Source of the DNA: JAGVMG01 sp964461105 | Lineage (GTDB): Bacteria; Chlamydiota; Chlamydiia; Chlamydiales; Rhabdochlamydiaceae | Length of the DNA: 16,511 bases | Reading direction: 5' to 3' | Assembly: GCA_964461105.1 (NCBI GenBank) | Contig: CAYWSY010000041.1 | Coordinates: forward strand, 1-16,511 | Shown: piece by piece, positions 5,054 through 12,081 of the stretch | How positions within the stretch are numbered: the stretch's first letter is position 1 | Layout: each line of letters starts with the position of its first letter | The notes under the pieces: model-generated | What the model was told of the DNA's origin: nothing | Database searches by the model: none | Seen by the model: the letters and a program-made list of their open reading frames with translations, nothing else | Translations under genes and position numbers: made by a program

Positions 5054-6634
5054 ATGTTTTTACGCTTCGTCTGTTTGCTCCTAATTCTGTTAATGCAACT
5101 TAAAGGGCATGCGACTGAAAAGCGCACCATTCAGTCCTCCGACTCATTTATTCTCAAGACCTTGCTGGAATTTACTCTCCTTGAGGATCATTTAAAATCT
5201 CATCATTTGGAAGACCTCACTGAGTTTCATCAACTCGAAGATGTTACTGAATTTCATTTATTTGAGGATCTCTTCGAGTTCCATTTGTTAGAAGATCTCT
5301 GTGAATTTCATGAATTGGAAGACCTGTGTGAATTTCATCGATTTGAAGATCTCTTCGAATTCCATTGGTTTGAGGATCTGACTGAGTTTCATCAATTTGA
5401 AGATCTTTCAGAGTTTCACCTGATTGAAGACCTCTTTGAGTTTCACTTTTTTGAAGACTTTTCAGAATTCCACTTTTTAGAAGATCACAGCGAATTTCAT
5501 TTCCTCGAGGATTTAAGTGAATTTCATCTTCTTGAAGACTTAAATGAATTTCATATTGAAGAATGCCCTTGCAAAGTTTGTCTGCTCAAGACGCTATGTA
5601 AACTCTATTGGATTTCAAAATTCATCAAATTTGTAAATGATGAGAAAAGTTCAAAAACAGAGCAAAATCCGCCCGTTGATCTGGAAGCTAATTACTCCGA
5701 CTTTATTCTCGAAACCCATCAAATCGAAATCCCAGGACATAGGGAAGCTTATAATCCATCTGTTGTCCGCTGGAACAATTCCATTTTAATGTGTTTCCGT
5801 GCGCGCAGGCAGCTGAGTCGCCTACCCGATCAAATTGGCTTTGTGTTCTTAAATGAATCTTTAGAGCCGACAGGTGACCCTTCTTTATTAGACTTGCGCA
5901 TCAGTAATTCAGGCGTTCCTTCAAAACCTCAAGACCCACGTCTTGTGACCATTGGTGATCAATTATGGATGGTCTTCAGTGATAAATTCACGCCGCTTTT
6001 AAGAAGAATGTATATCGCGCAAGTGCATTTCGATGGCACTCATTTTTACACAGAAGAGCCTGTATGTCTCTCTGAATTTGAAAATGAAAGCAAAACCAGA
6101 TGGGAAAAAAATTGGGTTCCTTTCATCTATCAGAATGAACTTCTCCTTGCCTATAGCATTCAGCCGCACCACATCATGCTTCCGATTCGCGAGGGCAAGT
6201 GCCTGACGTTTGCTAAGACACCGAGCAATTTTAGCTGGAAATGGGGACCGATTCACGGAGGCACCCCAGCTCTATTAATCGATGGGCAGTACCTCAGCTT
6301 TTTCCAATCTCATACGAAGATGGCCTCACAGCAATCCAATGGAAAACTCATGCCTCATTACTTTATGGGGGCCTACACCTTCGAAGCAACCCCACCTTTT
6401 GCAATTACAGCAGCAAGCCAAGAGCCCATTGTGGGCAGGAATTTTTACAACGGTCCTGCTTGCGTGACATGGAAACCAATGCGTGTTGTATTTCCCACAG
6501 GATATTTAGATGAGGAGGATCTGTTATGGTTATTTTATGGCAGGCAAGATAACGAGATCTGGAGAGCCAAGATCGATAAAAAAGGACTCTTAAAGAGCTT
6601 GAGGCCGGTTATTCCTGCGGTTTCAAGCGAGTGA
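5054..6634 (+). CDS. secreted nonapeptide-repeat protein with GH130-like beta-propeller
   Basis: A 526-residue exported protein built of three parts. Residues 1-20 are a signal peptide (basic start, hydrophobic core LLLILLMQL, GHA cleavage site). Residues 39-170 hold fourteen full 9-residue units plus a partial unit, consensus E-F-H-x-[LF]-E-D-L-x, very acidic and with one His per unit. A short Cys-rich segment follows (CPCKVCLLKTLC, 171-182), then a polar linker. Residues 213-520 resemble the five-bladed beta-propeller of GH130 and related glycoside phosphorylase/hydrolase families: YNPSVVRW (233-240), QDPRL (293-297, with Asp294 at the place of the GH130 catalytic Asp), WEKNWVPF (350-357), WGPIHGGTPALL (397-408), FMGAYTFE (437-444) and VVFPTGY (478-484). 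A glycan is the likely target, but catalytic activity is unproven. There is no SD, and an in-frame stop at 5042 precedes the ATG. The last 26 bases overlap the convergent protease gene. Confidence 0.85.
   Translation: MFLRFVCLLLILLMQLKGHATEKRTIQSSDSFILKTLLEFTLLEDHLKSHHLEDLTEFHQLEDVTEFHLFEDLFEFHLLEDLCEFHELEDLCEFHRFEDLFEFHWFEDLTEFHQFEDLSEFHLIEDLFEFHFFEDFSEFHFLEDHSEFHFLEDLSEFHLLEDLNEFHIEECPCKVCLLKTLCKLYWISKFIKFVNDEKSSKTEQNPPVDLEANYSDFILETHQIEIPGHREAYNPSVVRWNNSILMCFRARRQLSRLPDQIGFVFLNESLEPTGDPSLLDLRISNSGVPSKPQDPRLVTIGDQLWMVFSDKFTPLLRRMYIAQVHFDGTHFYTEEPVCLSEFENESKTRWEKNWVPFIYQNELLLAYSIQPHHIMLPIREGKCLTFAKTPSNFSWKWGPIHGGTPALLIDGQYLSFFQSHTKMASQQSNGKLMPHYFMGAYTFEATPPFAITAASQEPIVGRNFYNGPACVTWKPMRVVFPTGYLDEEDLLWLFYGRQDNEIWRAKIDKKGLLKSLRPVIPAVSSE
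5168..5563 (+). repeat. 27-base coding tandem repeat, 14 full units plus a partial one
   Basis: Each unit encodes nine residues, from residue 39 to 170 of the surrounding protein. Positions 2, 5 and 8 are hydrophobic in nearly all units, position 3 is His in 13 of the 14 full units, and positions 1, 6 and 7 are Glu, Glu and Asp. Positions 4 and 9 vary (Q, L, E, R, W, F, I; T, F, C, S, N). Codons differ between units mostly at third bases (GAA/GAG, TTT/TTC, CAT/CAC, GAT/GAC). The array is therefore old and kept at the protein level, not freshly amplified. The first two units are the most degenerate. Confidence 0.95.
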
Positions 6635-7436
6635 TTTCTTCGTGATACTTCTCTTCGATATAGGCTCGATGCTCATATCCTCTACCTGATAGAAGTGATT
6701 CAGAGCTGAATAAAGATCCGGGTCGAGCTTCTTGATCGTTAAGCACAATCCGTTCTTGGAAAAATCGGGTAACACGGTACCCACATGTTTTTTGATCAAA
6801 AAAACCTTGGTGGCGCACAGAGTTTGAAATGATTGGCCATTCTGGTTTTGAAGAAATAAATATAAAATCTTCTACCCCTTGAGGCTGATTAACTTCCGGT
6901 TCTGCTGCAACTAGAGCGCTCTGCAACTGGACAAGAAATTCTTGAGGGTATACCTCGCTTGTTAACAACAACCGTCGCGTTTCATCTGCTAACACTTTTC
7001 CTTGAGAATCATAATACTCGATTGTCTTATTCGTTTTGTCAACAACTACCCCAACGATATGATTCTTTAAATGTTCGAACCATCCACTCTCATTCTCTTT
7101 GCCAACTGGTTTTGTTGTTAGCACCAAAGGAATCATGATGAGACGTTTGTTACTGGTAACGACACTTTGAATGCACCTTTCAGTTTCTCCTTCATTTGCT
7201 GCAAGTGTCAATAAACCATTTTCAATGCTAAAGTCCGCTTCGTTACCTTGAAATTGCCCTGCCGTATTTTTAAACGGAAATGTTGTCAATAACGACGGCC
7301 CCGCAGGATCCTTGGCTTGAATTCTTGCAATCTGGATGCCTATTTCGTTGATTCTTGATTCCGCCTCTGTCGTTTCGTCTTCTATCATGCTAAAACCTTG
7401 TAAATCACCAACTAAACCAACTGAACTAGGAGCCAT
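6609..7436 (-). CDS. putative clan CE (Ulp1/ChlaDub-like) cysteine protease, effector candidate
   Basis: A 275-residue protein whose second half carries the hallmarks of clan CE peptidases (Ulp1, bacterial deubiquitinases and acetyltransferases of YopJ type). His126 lies in a strand (NHIVGVVVD, 125-133). Asp143 follows 17 residues later in the characteristic IEYYDSQG (139-146). Gln210 (RHQGFFD) is the likely oxyanion residue and Cys218 (TCGY, 217-220) the nucleophile. Such enzymes in intracellular bacteria usually cleave ubiquitin-like proteins in the host after type III or IV secretion. The N-terminal 60 residues are polar and helical, with no signal peptide, which suits a type III effector. 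The ATG at 7436 is chosen over a GTG at 7481 because a strong promoter (7485-7513) would start transcription near 7478. The SD is weak. The 3' end overlaps the convergent repeat-protein gene by 26 bases. Confidence 0.75.
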   Translation of the reverse strand: MAPSSVGLVGDLQGFSMIEDETTEAESRINEIGIQIARIQAKDPAGPSLLTTFPFKNTAGQFQGNEADFSIENGLLTLAANEGETERCIQSVVTSNKRLIMIPLVLTTKPVGKENESGWFEHLKNHIVGVVVDKTNKTIEYYDSQGKVLADETRRLLLTSEVYPQEFLVQLQSALVAAEPEVNQPQGVEDFIFISSKPEWPIISNSVRHQGFFDQKTCGYRVTRFFQERIVLNDQEARPGSLFSSESLLSGRGYEHRAYIEEKYHEEITRLKPQE

Positions 7437-7484
7437 ATTAACACCATATTTAATTGTTATTATAAAATCAATTTCTCGCACTTA

Positions 7485-7513
7485 ATTATACAATAATTAT
7501 ATTTATTTGTAAA
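7485..7513 (-). promoter_or_regulatory. sigma70-type promoter of the putative protease gene
   Basis: On the minus strand TTTACA (7513-7508) is followed by exactly 17 bases and a perfect TATAAT (7490-7485). Predicted transcription start is near 7478, giving a leader of about 40 bases to the ATG at 7436. This is one of the two best promoter matches in the window and settles the start codon choice. Confidence 0.65.
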
Positions 7514-7585
7514 GTAAAATAAACCACCAAATAATAGCCTCAAAGCACTAACATAAAGCAACTTAACGAAATACTCAAAAACCAT

Positions 7586-7614
7586 GTGACATGTATTGTA
7601 TTTTTTAATACGAT
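7586..7614 (+). promoter_or_regulatory. candidate promoter of the porin cluster
   Basis: GTGACA (7586-7591), 17 bases, TACGAT (7609-7614). The predicted start near 7621 is followed by a GGAGG site at 7629-7633 and ATG at 7643. The -35 box lies inside a CATGT-G-ACATG inverted repeat (7583-7593), and a GTATT-TTTT-AATAC repeat (7598-7611) fills the spacer and -10 region, so a regulator may bind here. Confidence 0.45.
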
Positions 7615-7642
7615 CATATTTTTCTTATGGAGGCAAAACGAC

Positions 7643-8677
7643 ATGAAATCTCTTAAGTCATTGACGATGATCGCTCTTGCAGGAACAACACAATCGCTTA
7701 CAGCCGTCGAAGGGCCCTGCGATGTCAAAGAACCGCACACTGCAGCTTTTGTAAATGGTGAATTGCTCTATTGGCGTCCCGATCAAAATGGAATGACCTA
7801 CTGTCTTTCCACTGACGAACTGGGCGAACCTTTTGGATCTAAAAATAAAGAGCATCACCAACGCTCAGATTGGAGCGCAGGATTTCGCGTAGGAGCTGGT
7901 GTGGATATCGTGAGCACTCCAAGTGATCTTTCGATCAATTGGACTCGATTTCATCACGACATGCATGGAACCACTTCTAAACCGATCATCTTTGGAACTC
8001 AACTTCTAGGGTTAAGTCAAAACAACAACCCTCTTGCTCTTGGGGGAAGTGGCGTTGATGCTGGAAATGCTCACAGCAACTGGGATTTAGACTTAGACCT
8101 CATTGAACTCATTTATGCCTACCACTTATGCTTTAACAAAGAGTATCAACTCCGTCCTTACGTCGGAGTGATCGGTGGATGGATTAATCAGTTGCAATCG
8201 ATTCATTACAACAATTTCTTAGACACAACAAATCAAGTCCTTTTTGATGCTAAAATTAAGCAAACAAATAATCTGTATGGTGCAGGTCCTAAATTAGGAC
8301 TTCAAGGGAGCTTTGCATTCGGATGGGGCTTTGGAATTACCGGAAACCTTGCAGCAGGGTTCCTTTATGGAAAAGCACATAATCTTGTGAAATTCCACGT
8401 TCCCAATGATCCAATGGGATTTCCTCAAAGTAAAATCGCGATCAACTACAGACAAAACCGGATCATCCCTCAAGTTCAAGCTCAAGTGGGAATTACATGG
8501 GGATCTAGCTTCGTGAAACACTTTCGCATAGATTTGAGCGCTCTTTATGAAGTTCAATATTTTTGGGGAACATGGCGCAATCAAAACTCTGCAATCCAGA
8601 ACCTTTATATTGCAGACGCAGGATATGGAAACTTAATGCTTCAAGGCGGAACATTTCAATTGAAACTTTCCTTCTAA
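7643..8677 (+). CDS. MOMP-like outer-membrane beta-barrel protein
   Basis: A 344-residue precursor of an outer-membrane porin of the Legionella/Chlamydia-relative MOMP-like type. The start at 7643 is set by GGAGG at 7629-7633 (9-base spacing) and the candidate promoter upstream. Residues 1-21 form a signal peptide (MKSLKSLTMIALAG, cleavage near LTA). The mature start, with FVNGELLYWRPDQNGMTYCLS, is the recurring opening of this family. Alternating aromatic and polar residues then suggest amphipathic strands (for example WSAGFRVGAGVDI, YQLRPYVGVIGGW, LRIDLSALYEVQYFWG-like segments), and the protein ends QLKLSF, the terminal Phe expected for assembly by the BAM machinery. It leads a row of closely spaced genes, the next only 16 bases away. 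Its probable role is diffusion of small solutes across the outer membrane; the cargo is unknown, though the sugar-oxidation genes downstream hint at carbohydrate or polyol. Confidence 0.85.
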   Translation: MKSLKSLTMIALAGTTQSLTAVEGPCDVKEPHTAAFVNGELLYWRPDQNGMTYCLSTDELGEPFGSKNKEHHQRSDWSAGFRVGAGVDIVSTPSDLSINWTRFHHDMHGTTSKPIIFGTQLLGLSQNNNPLALGGSGVDAGNAHSNWDLDLDLIELIYAYHLCFNKEYQLRPYVGVIGGWINQLQSIHYNNFLDTTNQVLFDAKIKQTNNLYGAGPKLGLQGSFAFGWGFGITGNLAAGFLYGKAHNLVKFHVPNDPMGFPQSKIAINYRQNRIIPQVQAQVGITWGSSFVKHFRIDLSALYEVQYFWGTWRNQNSAIQNLYIADAGYGNLMLQGGTFQLKLSF

Positions 8678-8693
8678 ACTAAGGAATTGGAAC

Positions 8694-9263
8694 ATGATCA
8701 AGATGTGGAAAAAAACCTTCATTTATGCCTTGAGCTGTTTGGTAACTCTCTCAGCTCATGCGAGCACAATTCCGACCTATACGATTGCAAGTGTGACTGG
8801 CGGATCGATTCTCCTGACAGATAATTCTGTCTTATCGATTAACGGAGCGTATGCACATATCGCCTCTGAGTGGATGCCGGGAGATCTTCTCTATCTCGGC
8901 CAAGCCAATCTTTCTCTTTTTCCCCCAGTCCTCACCGATGTTAATGGAATCCCTGTCTCTGACCCATCATTTATCGTCCAAAATGCAACTCAAGGAACTT
9001 CTGCAATCGGCTTTTTTTCAACCATGCCCAGCCTAACCCCTTTGCTTCTTCTGACAATTAATCCTGTTAATGGTGTGATCGTAACGAGCGCACCAACACC
9101 CTATCGCATTCGCCCTGTGGATCGAAGGTATTTTGTTCAGTGGCAAACCGGAGATGTCCTGATGATCGGCAAAAATTTAGGTTCTAACCGCACAACCTAC
9201 GATACAGTGATTTTTAATGCAACCCGTCTCGAAACGGTAAATGCATTTGAAATCTCACCTTAA
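8694..9263 (+). CDS. secreted hypothetical protein with internal duplication
   Basis: I do not recognise a family. The 189-residue product begins with a clear signal peptide (MIKMWKKTFIYALSCLVTLSA, cleavage near AHA, residue 23), so it is exported. The remaining sequence is rich in short hydrophobic and polar strands without Cys in the mature part. It appears to contain two related halves about 90 residues apart: SEWMPGDLLYLG (58-69) and VQWQTGDVLMIG (148-159), each preceded by a strand-rich segment. A 'WxxGDxLxIG' loop of this kind is typical of small all-beta domains. An AAGGAA site 7 bases upstream fits the ATG at 8694. It lies 16 bases after the porin gene and 17 bases before the SDR gene, so it is probably co-expressed and may be a periplasmic or outer-membrane partner of the porin. 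Confidence 0.75.
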   Translation: MIKMWKKTFIYALSCLVTLSAHASTIPTYTIASVTGGSILLTDNSVLSINGAYAHIASEWMPGDLLYLGQANLSLFPPVLTDVNGIPVSDPSFIVQNATQGTSAIGFFSTMPSLTPLLLLTINPVNGVIVTSAPTPYRIRPVDRRYFVQWQTGDVLMIGKNLGSNRTTYDTVIFNATRLETVNAFEISP

Positions 9264-9280
9264 TTAAATACTAGGATCAT

Positions 9281-10135
9281 ATGGCTACACCCCAACAAAC
9301 ATTGCCCAATGTCGTTATGCCAACGCGTGAAGGCATCCCATTTTTAAAAGGGCAAAAGGCTCTTGTTACAGGTGCAAATTCAGGGATTGGAAAAGCAGTT
9401 GCCATTGCTCTTGGCAATGCCGGCGCCGATGTTGTGGTTAACTACGTAAGTCATGAAGAAAATGCTCAAGCCGTCGTTGCAGAGATCAAAAAAAAAGGGG
9501 TTCAATCTTACGCACACAAAGCCGATGTCTCGAATGAGGCTCAAGTCATTGAGATGTTTGAAACGATGAAAAAAACCTTTGGAACCATCGATATCCTCGT
9601 CAATAACGCAGGACTTCAAAAAGATGCTCCATTGGAACAGATGACATTGGAGCACTGGAACACGGTGATCGGCATCAACCTTACGGGCCAATTTCTCTGC
9701 GCACGTGAAGCTGTCAAAGAATTTAAAAGACGCGGCGTCAAAAAAGAGATCTCTTGTGCAGCTGGAAAAATCATCTGCATGAGCTCCGTACACCAAGTGA
9801 TCCCATGGGCAGGACATGTCAACTACGCAGCTTCCAAAGGAGGGATCCACATGCTCATGGAATCGATCGCCCAAGAGGTTGCTCCCTATCGAATTCGTGT
9901 TAACAGCATTGGCCCTGGCGCGATTCGTACTCCGATCAACAAATCTGCTTGGGAGACGCCGCAAGCCTATCAATCACTCCTGACGCTCATTCCCTATAAT
10001 CGAATCGGAGAACCTGAAGATATCGGTCATTGTGCAGCGTGGCTGGCGTCCGATTATGCAGATTACATTACAGGCACCACCATCTTTGTCGATGGAGGAA
10101 TGACTCTGTTTCCAGGATTTAGTTCTAACGGTTGA
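9281..10135 (+). CDS. glucose 1-dehydrogenase-like SDR oxidoreductase
   Basis: A 284-residue classical short-chain dehydrogenase/reductase. The Rossmann glycine motif TGANSGIG (30-37), the NNAG motif (108-111), catalytic Ser168/169, Tyr182 and Lys186 (YAASK) and the C-terminal GTTIFVDGGMTLFPGF (264-279) are all visible. The tail and VVVNY after strand 2 (51-55) are those of the bacterial glucose 1-dehydrogenase group, which usually uses NADP or NAD. A short 22-residue N-terminal extension precedes the Rossmann fold. It has no signal peptide and should be cytoplasmic. The substrate could be glucose, another aldose or a polyol; sequence alone cannot decide. AGGA lies 5 bases before the ATG. The GMC oxidoreductase gene follows 7 bases later, a pairing that suggests two consecutive oxidations. 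Confidence 0.88.
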   Translation: MATPQQTLPNVVMPTREGIPFLKGQKALVTGANSGIGKAVAIALGNAGADVVVNYVSHEENAQAVVAEIKKKGVQSYAHKADVSNEAQVIEMFETMKKTFGTIDILVNNAGLQKDAPLEQMTLEHWNTVIGINLTGQFLCAREAVKEFKRRGVKKEISCAAGKIICMSSVHQVIPWAGHVNYAASKGGIHMLMESIAQEVAPYRIRVNSIGPGAIRTPINKSAWETPQAYQSLLTLIPYNRIGEPEDIGHCAAWLASDYADYITGTTIFVDGGMTLFPGFSSNG

Positions 10136-10142
10136 AAAAACA

Positions 10143-11690
10143 ATGGAAAAGCACCATTACGATGTGATCATTATTGGATCGGGAGCAGGAGGTGGAACGC
10201 TCGCCCATAGCCTCGCTCCCTCTGGAAAAAAAATCCTTATCCTTGAGCGAGGAGATTACCTCCCTAGGGAAAAAGAGAATTGGAGTTCAGAGTCCCTTTT
10301 CTACAAAGGCCGCTATAACAATGCTGAAGAGTGGCTAGATAAAGAAGGAAAAAAATTCCAGCCCGGCACTCATTATTTTGTAGGTGGCAATACCAAACTC
10401 TACGGCGCTGCCCTGTTAAGAATGAGAGAAAAAGATTTTGGCATTGTCGAACACTTTGGAGGCCTTTCACCTGCCTGGCCCCTTTCATATGAAGAATTCA
10501 AACCCTACTACCTTAAAGCAGAGAAACTCTATCACGTTCATGGCAAACGGGGAATCGATCCTACCGAACCTAGCGACACTTCCCCCTTTCCCTATCCGCC
10601 TGTCAAACACGAGCCGCACATTCAAAAGCTCTCCGATGATTTAGAGCGCGCAGGTTACCACCCTTTTCCCCTTCCTTTAGGACTAATTCTTGACGAAGCG
10701 AACAGATCCCATAGTCCTTGTATCAAATGCAACACTTGCGATGGATTTCCCTGTATGGTCGACGGAAAGGCCGACGCACAAACCGTCTGCATTGAACCTG
10801 CTCTTAACTATCCCAATGTCCATCTACTTACAGGATGTCTTGTCGAGCGTTTAGACACCAATGAAACAGGAAGAGAAGTCTCTCAGGTCATCGTGAAACG
10901 CAATGGCCATAAGGAGATCTACAAAGGGGACATCATCGTAGTCTCTTGTGGAGCTATTAACTCTGCAGCTCTTCTCCTAAGATCCACTTCCGATAAATAT
11001 CCCCATGGCCTTGCAAACAGCTCCGATCTTGTTGGGAGAAACTACATGTGTCATAACAACTCCGCAGTTGTCGCCTTAACGATGGAAAAAAACCCCACCC
11101 AATTCCAAAAGACCCTTGCGATCAACGATTTTTACGATAACGCCCCCGACTCTGACCTGCCGCTCGGCCACATCCAAATGCTCGGCAAAGCAGACAAGTG
11201 GATGTTTAAAGCCGATGCACCTCCCTTTACCCCAAACTTTGCCTTAGACATCATGGGACACCATTCAATTGATTTTTGGCTAACCTCTGAAGATCTCCCC
11301 GACCCTCAAAACAGAGTCACTGTCGGCAAAGATGGAAAAATCCATTTAAGCTATACAGAAAATAATCTCGAAGGTCATCATCGTCTCTTAAAAAAACTCA
11401 AAGAGATGCTCAACCAAATTGGAATGAAGCACCACATGATTAACGCTTCTGCATACATGGCAAAAAAAATCCCCTTAGCAGGCGTTGCCCACCAAAATGG
11501 CACCTGCAGATTTGGAACCGATCCAGAGACATCAGTCCTTGATTTAAATTGCAAAGCCCACGATCTTGATAACCTCTACGTCGTCGACGGAAGCTTCTTT
11601 CCATCCGCGTCTGCCGTTAACCCAACGCTTACTATTATTGCCAATGCGCTGCGCGTTGGCGACCATCTCTTAGAGCGCATGGGCACATGA
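10143..11690 (+). CDS. GMC-family FAD oxidoreductase with Cys cluster
   Basis: A 515-residue flavoprotein of the glucose-methanol-choline family. The FAD-binding motif GSGAGGG (12-18) with Glu35 at the end of strand 2, the second FAD contact GGNTKLYGAA (81-90), and the C-terminal domain with His450 (GVAHQNGTCRFG) and Asn493 (VNPTLTII) as the catalytic pair are visible, as is the closing VVDGSFFPSASAVNP. Length is normal. Between the two FAD segments is a four-Cys cluster, CIKCNTCDGFPC (193-204), with Cys216 nearby; this could bind a metal or Fe-S centre or form disulfides and is found only in some subfamilies. No signal peptide or Tat motif is present. It probably oxidises an alcohol or sugar, passing electrons to an unknown acceptor. 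It is coupled with the SDR upstream (7 bases) and overlaps the next gene by ATGA. Confidence 0.88.
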   Translation: MEKHHYDVIIIGSGAGGGTLAHSLAPSGKKILILERGDYLPREKENWSSESLFYKGRYNNAEEWLDKEGKKFQPGTHYFVGGNTKLYGAALLRMREKDFGIVEHFGGLSPAWPLSYEEFKPYYLKAEKLYHVHGKRGIDPTEPSDTSPFPYPPVKHEPHIQKLSDDLERAGYHPFPLPLGLILDEANRSHSPCIKCNTCDGFPCMVDGKADAQTVCIEPALNYPNVHLLTGCLVERLDTNETGREVSQVIVKRNGHKEIYKGDIIVVSCGAINSAALLLRSTSDKYPHGLANSSDLVGRNYMCHNNSAVVALTMEKNPTQFQKTLAINDFYDNAPDSDLPLGHIQMLGKADKWMFKADAPPFTPNFALDIMGHHSIDFWLTSEDLPDPQNRVTVGKDGKIHLSYTENNLEGHHRLLKKLKEMLNQIGMKHHMINASAYMAKKIPLAGVAHQNGTCRFGTDPETSVLDLNCKAHDLDNLYVVDGSFFPSASAVNPTLTIIANALRVGDHLLERMGT

Positions 11691-12007
11691 GTGAAATTCC
11701 TCAACATCAGATCACGCAGACCAAAGATGGGCTGTTGATCAGTATCAAAGTTGTCCTAAAATCCTCCCGTAACCAGATTGTAGGCTGGGAAAATGAGGCT
11801 CTTAAAATAAAACTTAACGCTGTTCCAGAAAAGGGGGAAGCAAACCGCACCCTGTTGGCTTTTCTAGCCAGTGTATGGAATCTGCCCAAATCTGCCGTGA
11901 CCCTCGCTTCAGGAGAAACCTCCCGCCAGAAGAAAGTCTGCGTCTGCGGAGTTGGGAAGGATGCGCTCATCGCTCTGATTGAAGCATCTTCAAATCGAAA
12001 TAATTAA
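11687..12007 (+). CDS. YggU/UPF0235 (DUF167) family protein
   Basis: A small 106-residue protein that aligns by eye with the DUF167 family along its length: KVVLKSSRNQIVGW near the start, KIKLNAVPEKGEANRTLLAFLA in the centre (the family's 'v.a.PvdGkAN..l...la' core) and VTLASGETSRQKKVCV in the last third. The molecular function of the family is unknown; it has a small alpha/beta fold and is widely conserved. The ATG shares the ATGA junction with the stop of the GMC gene, so translation is probably coupled. It is the last gene before a long AT palindrome that likely ends the transcription unit. Confidence 0.85.
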   Translation: MSEIPQHQITQTKDGLLISIKVVLKSSRNQIVGWENEALKIKLNAVPEKGEANRTLLAFLASVWNLPKSAVTLASGETSRQKKVCVCGVGKDALIALIEASSNRNN

Positions 12008-12030
12008 CAATAAATAACTTACAGTTAATT

Positions 12031-12081
12031 TTTATTATATTAATTTCAATTTAATTGTTAAATTGAAATTAATATAATAAA
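12031..12081. repeat. near-perfect 51-base AT-only inverted repeat
   Basis: Arms 12031-12053 and 12059-12081 are perfectly complementary over 23 bp, with a 24th pair (12054/12058) closing on a 3-base loop. The stem contains only two G-C pairs; otherwise it is all A and T. It follows the YggU gene by 23 bases and could stop transcription in either direction, although a classical GC stem and T tract are absent. Its right arm includes the -35 box of the next gene, so it might also be an operator or extrude as a cruciform. Confidence 0.9.

Noticed and set aside
5168..5563. A tandem array with a 27-base period could be taken for a CRISPR array.
   Set aside because: There are no spacers; units are directly adjacent, in frame, and vary at third codon positions inside an open gene with a signal peptide and a C-terminal domain.
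7437..7481. Upstream GTG start for the putative protease, adding 15 residues.
   Set aside because: The GTG would lie before the transcription start predicted from TTTACA-17-TATAAT, has no SD, and the added residues look like translated leader.
7586..7642. An upstream GTG start for the porin, adding 19 residues.
   Set aside because: It lacks an SD and coincides with the candidate -35 box. The ATG at 7643 has GGAGG at good spacing and a proper signal peptide directly after it.
9380..9973. A long antisense open frame inside the SDR gene.
   Set aside because: The sense strand encodes a complete SDR with all motifs; the antisense product has low-complexity character and no recognisable family.
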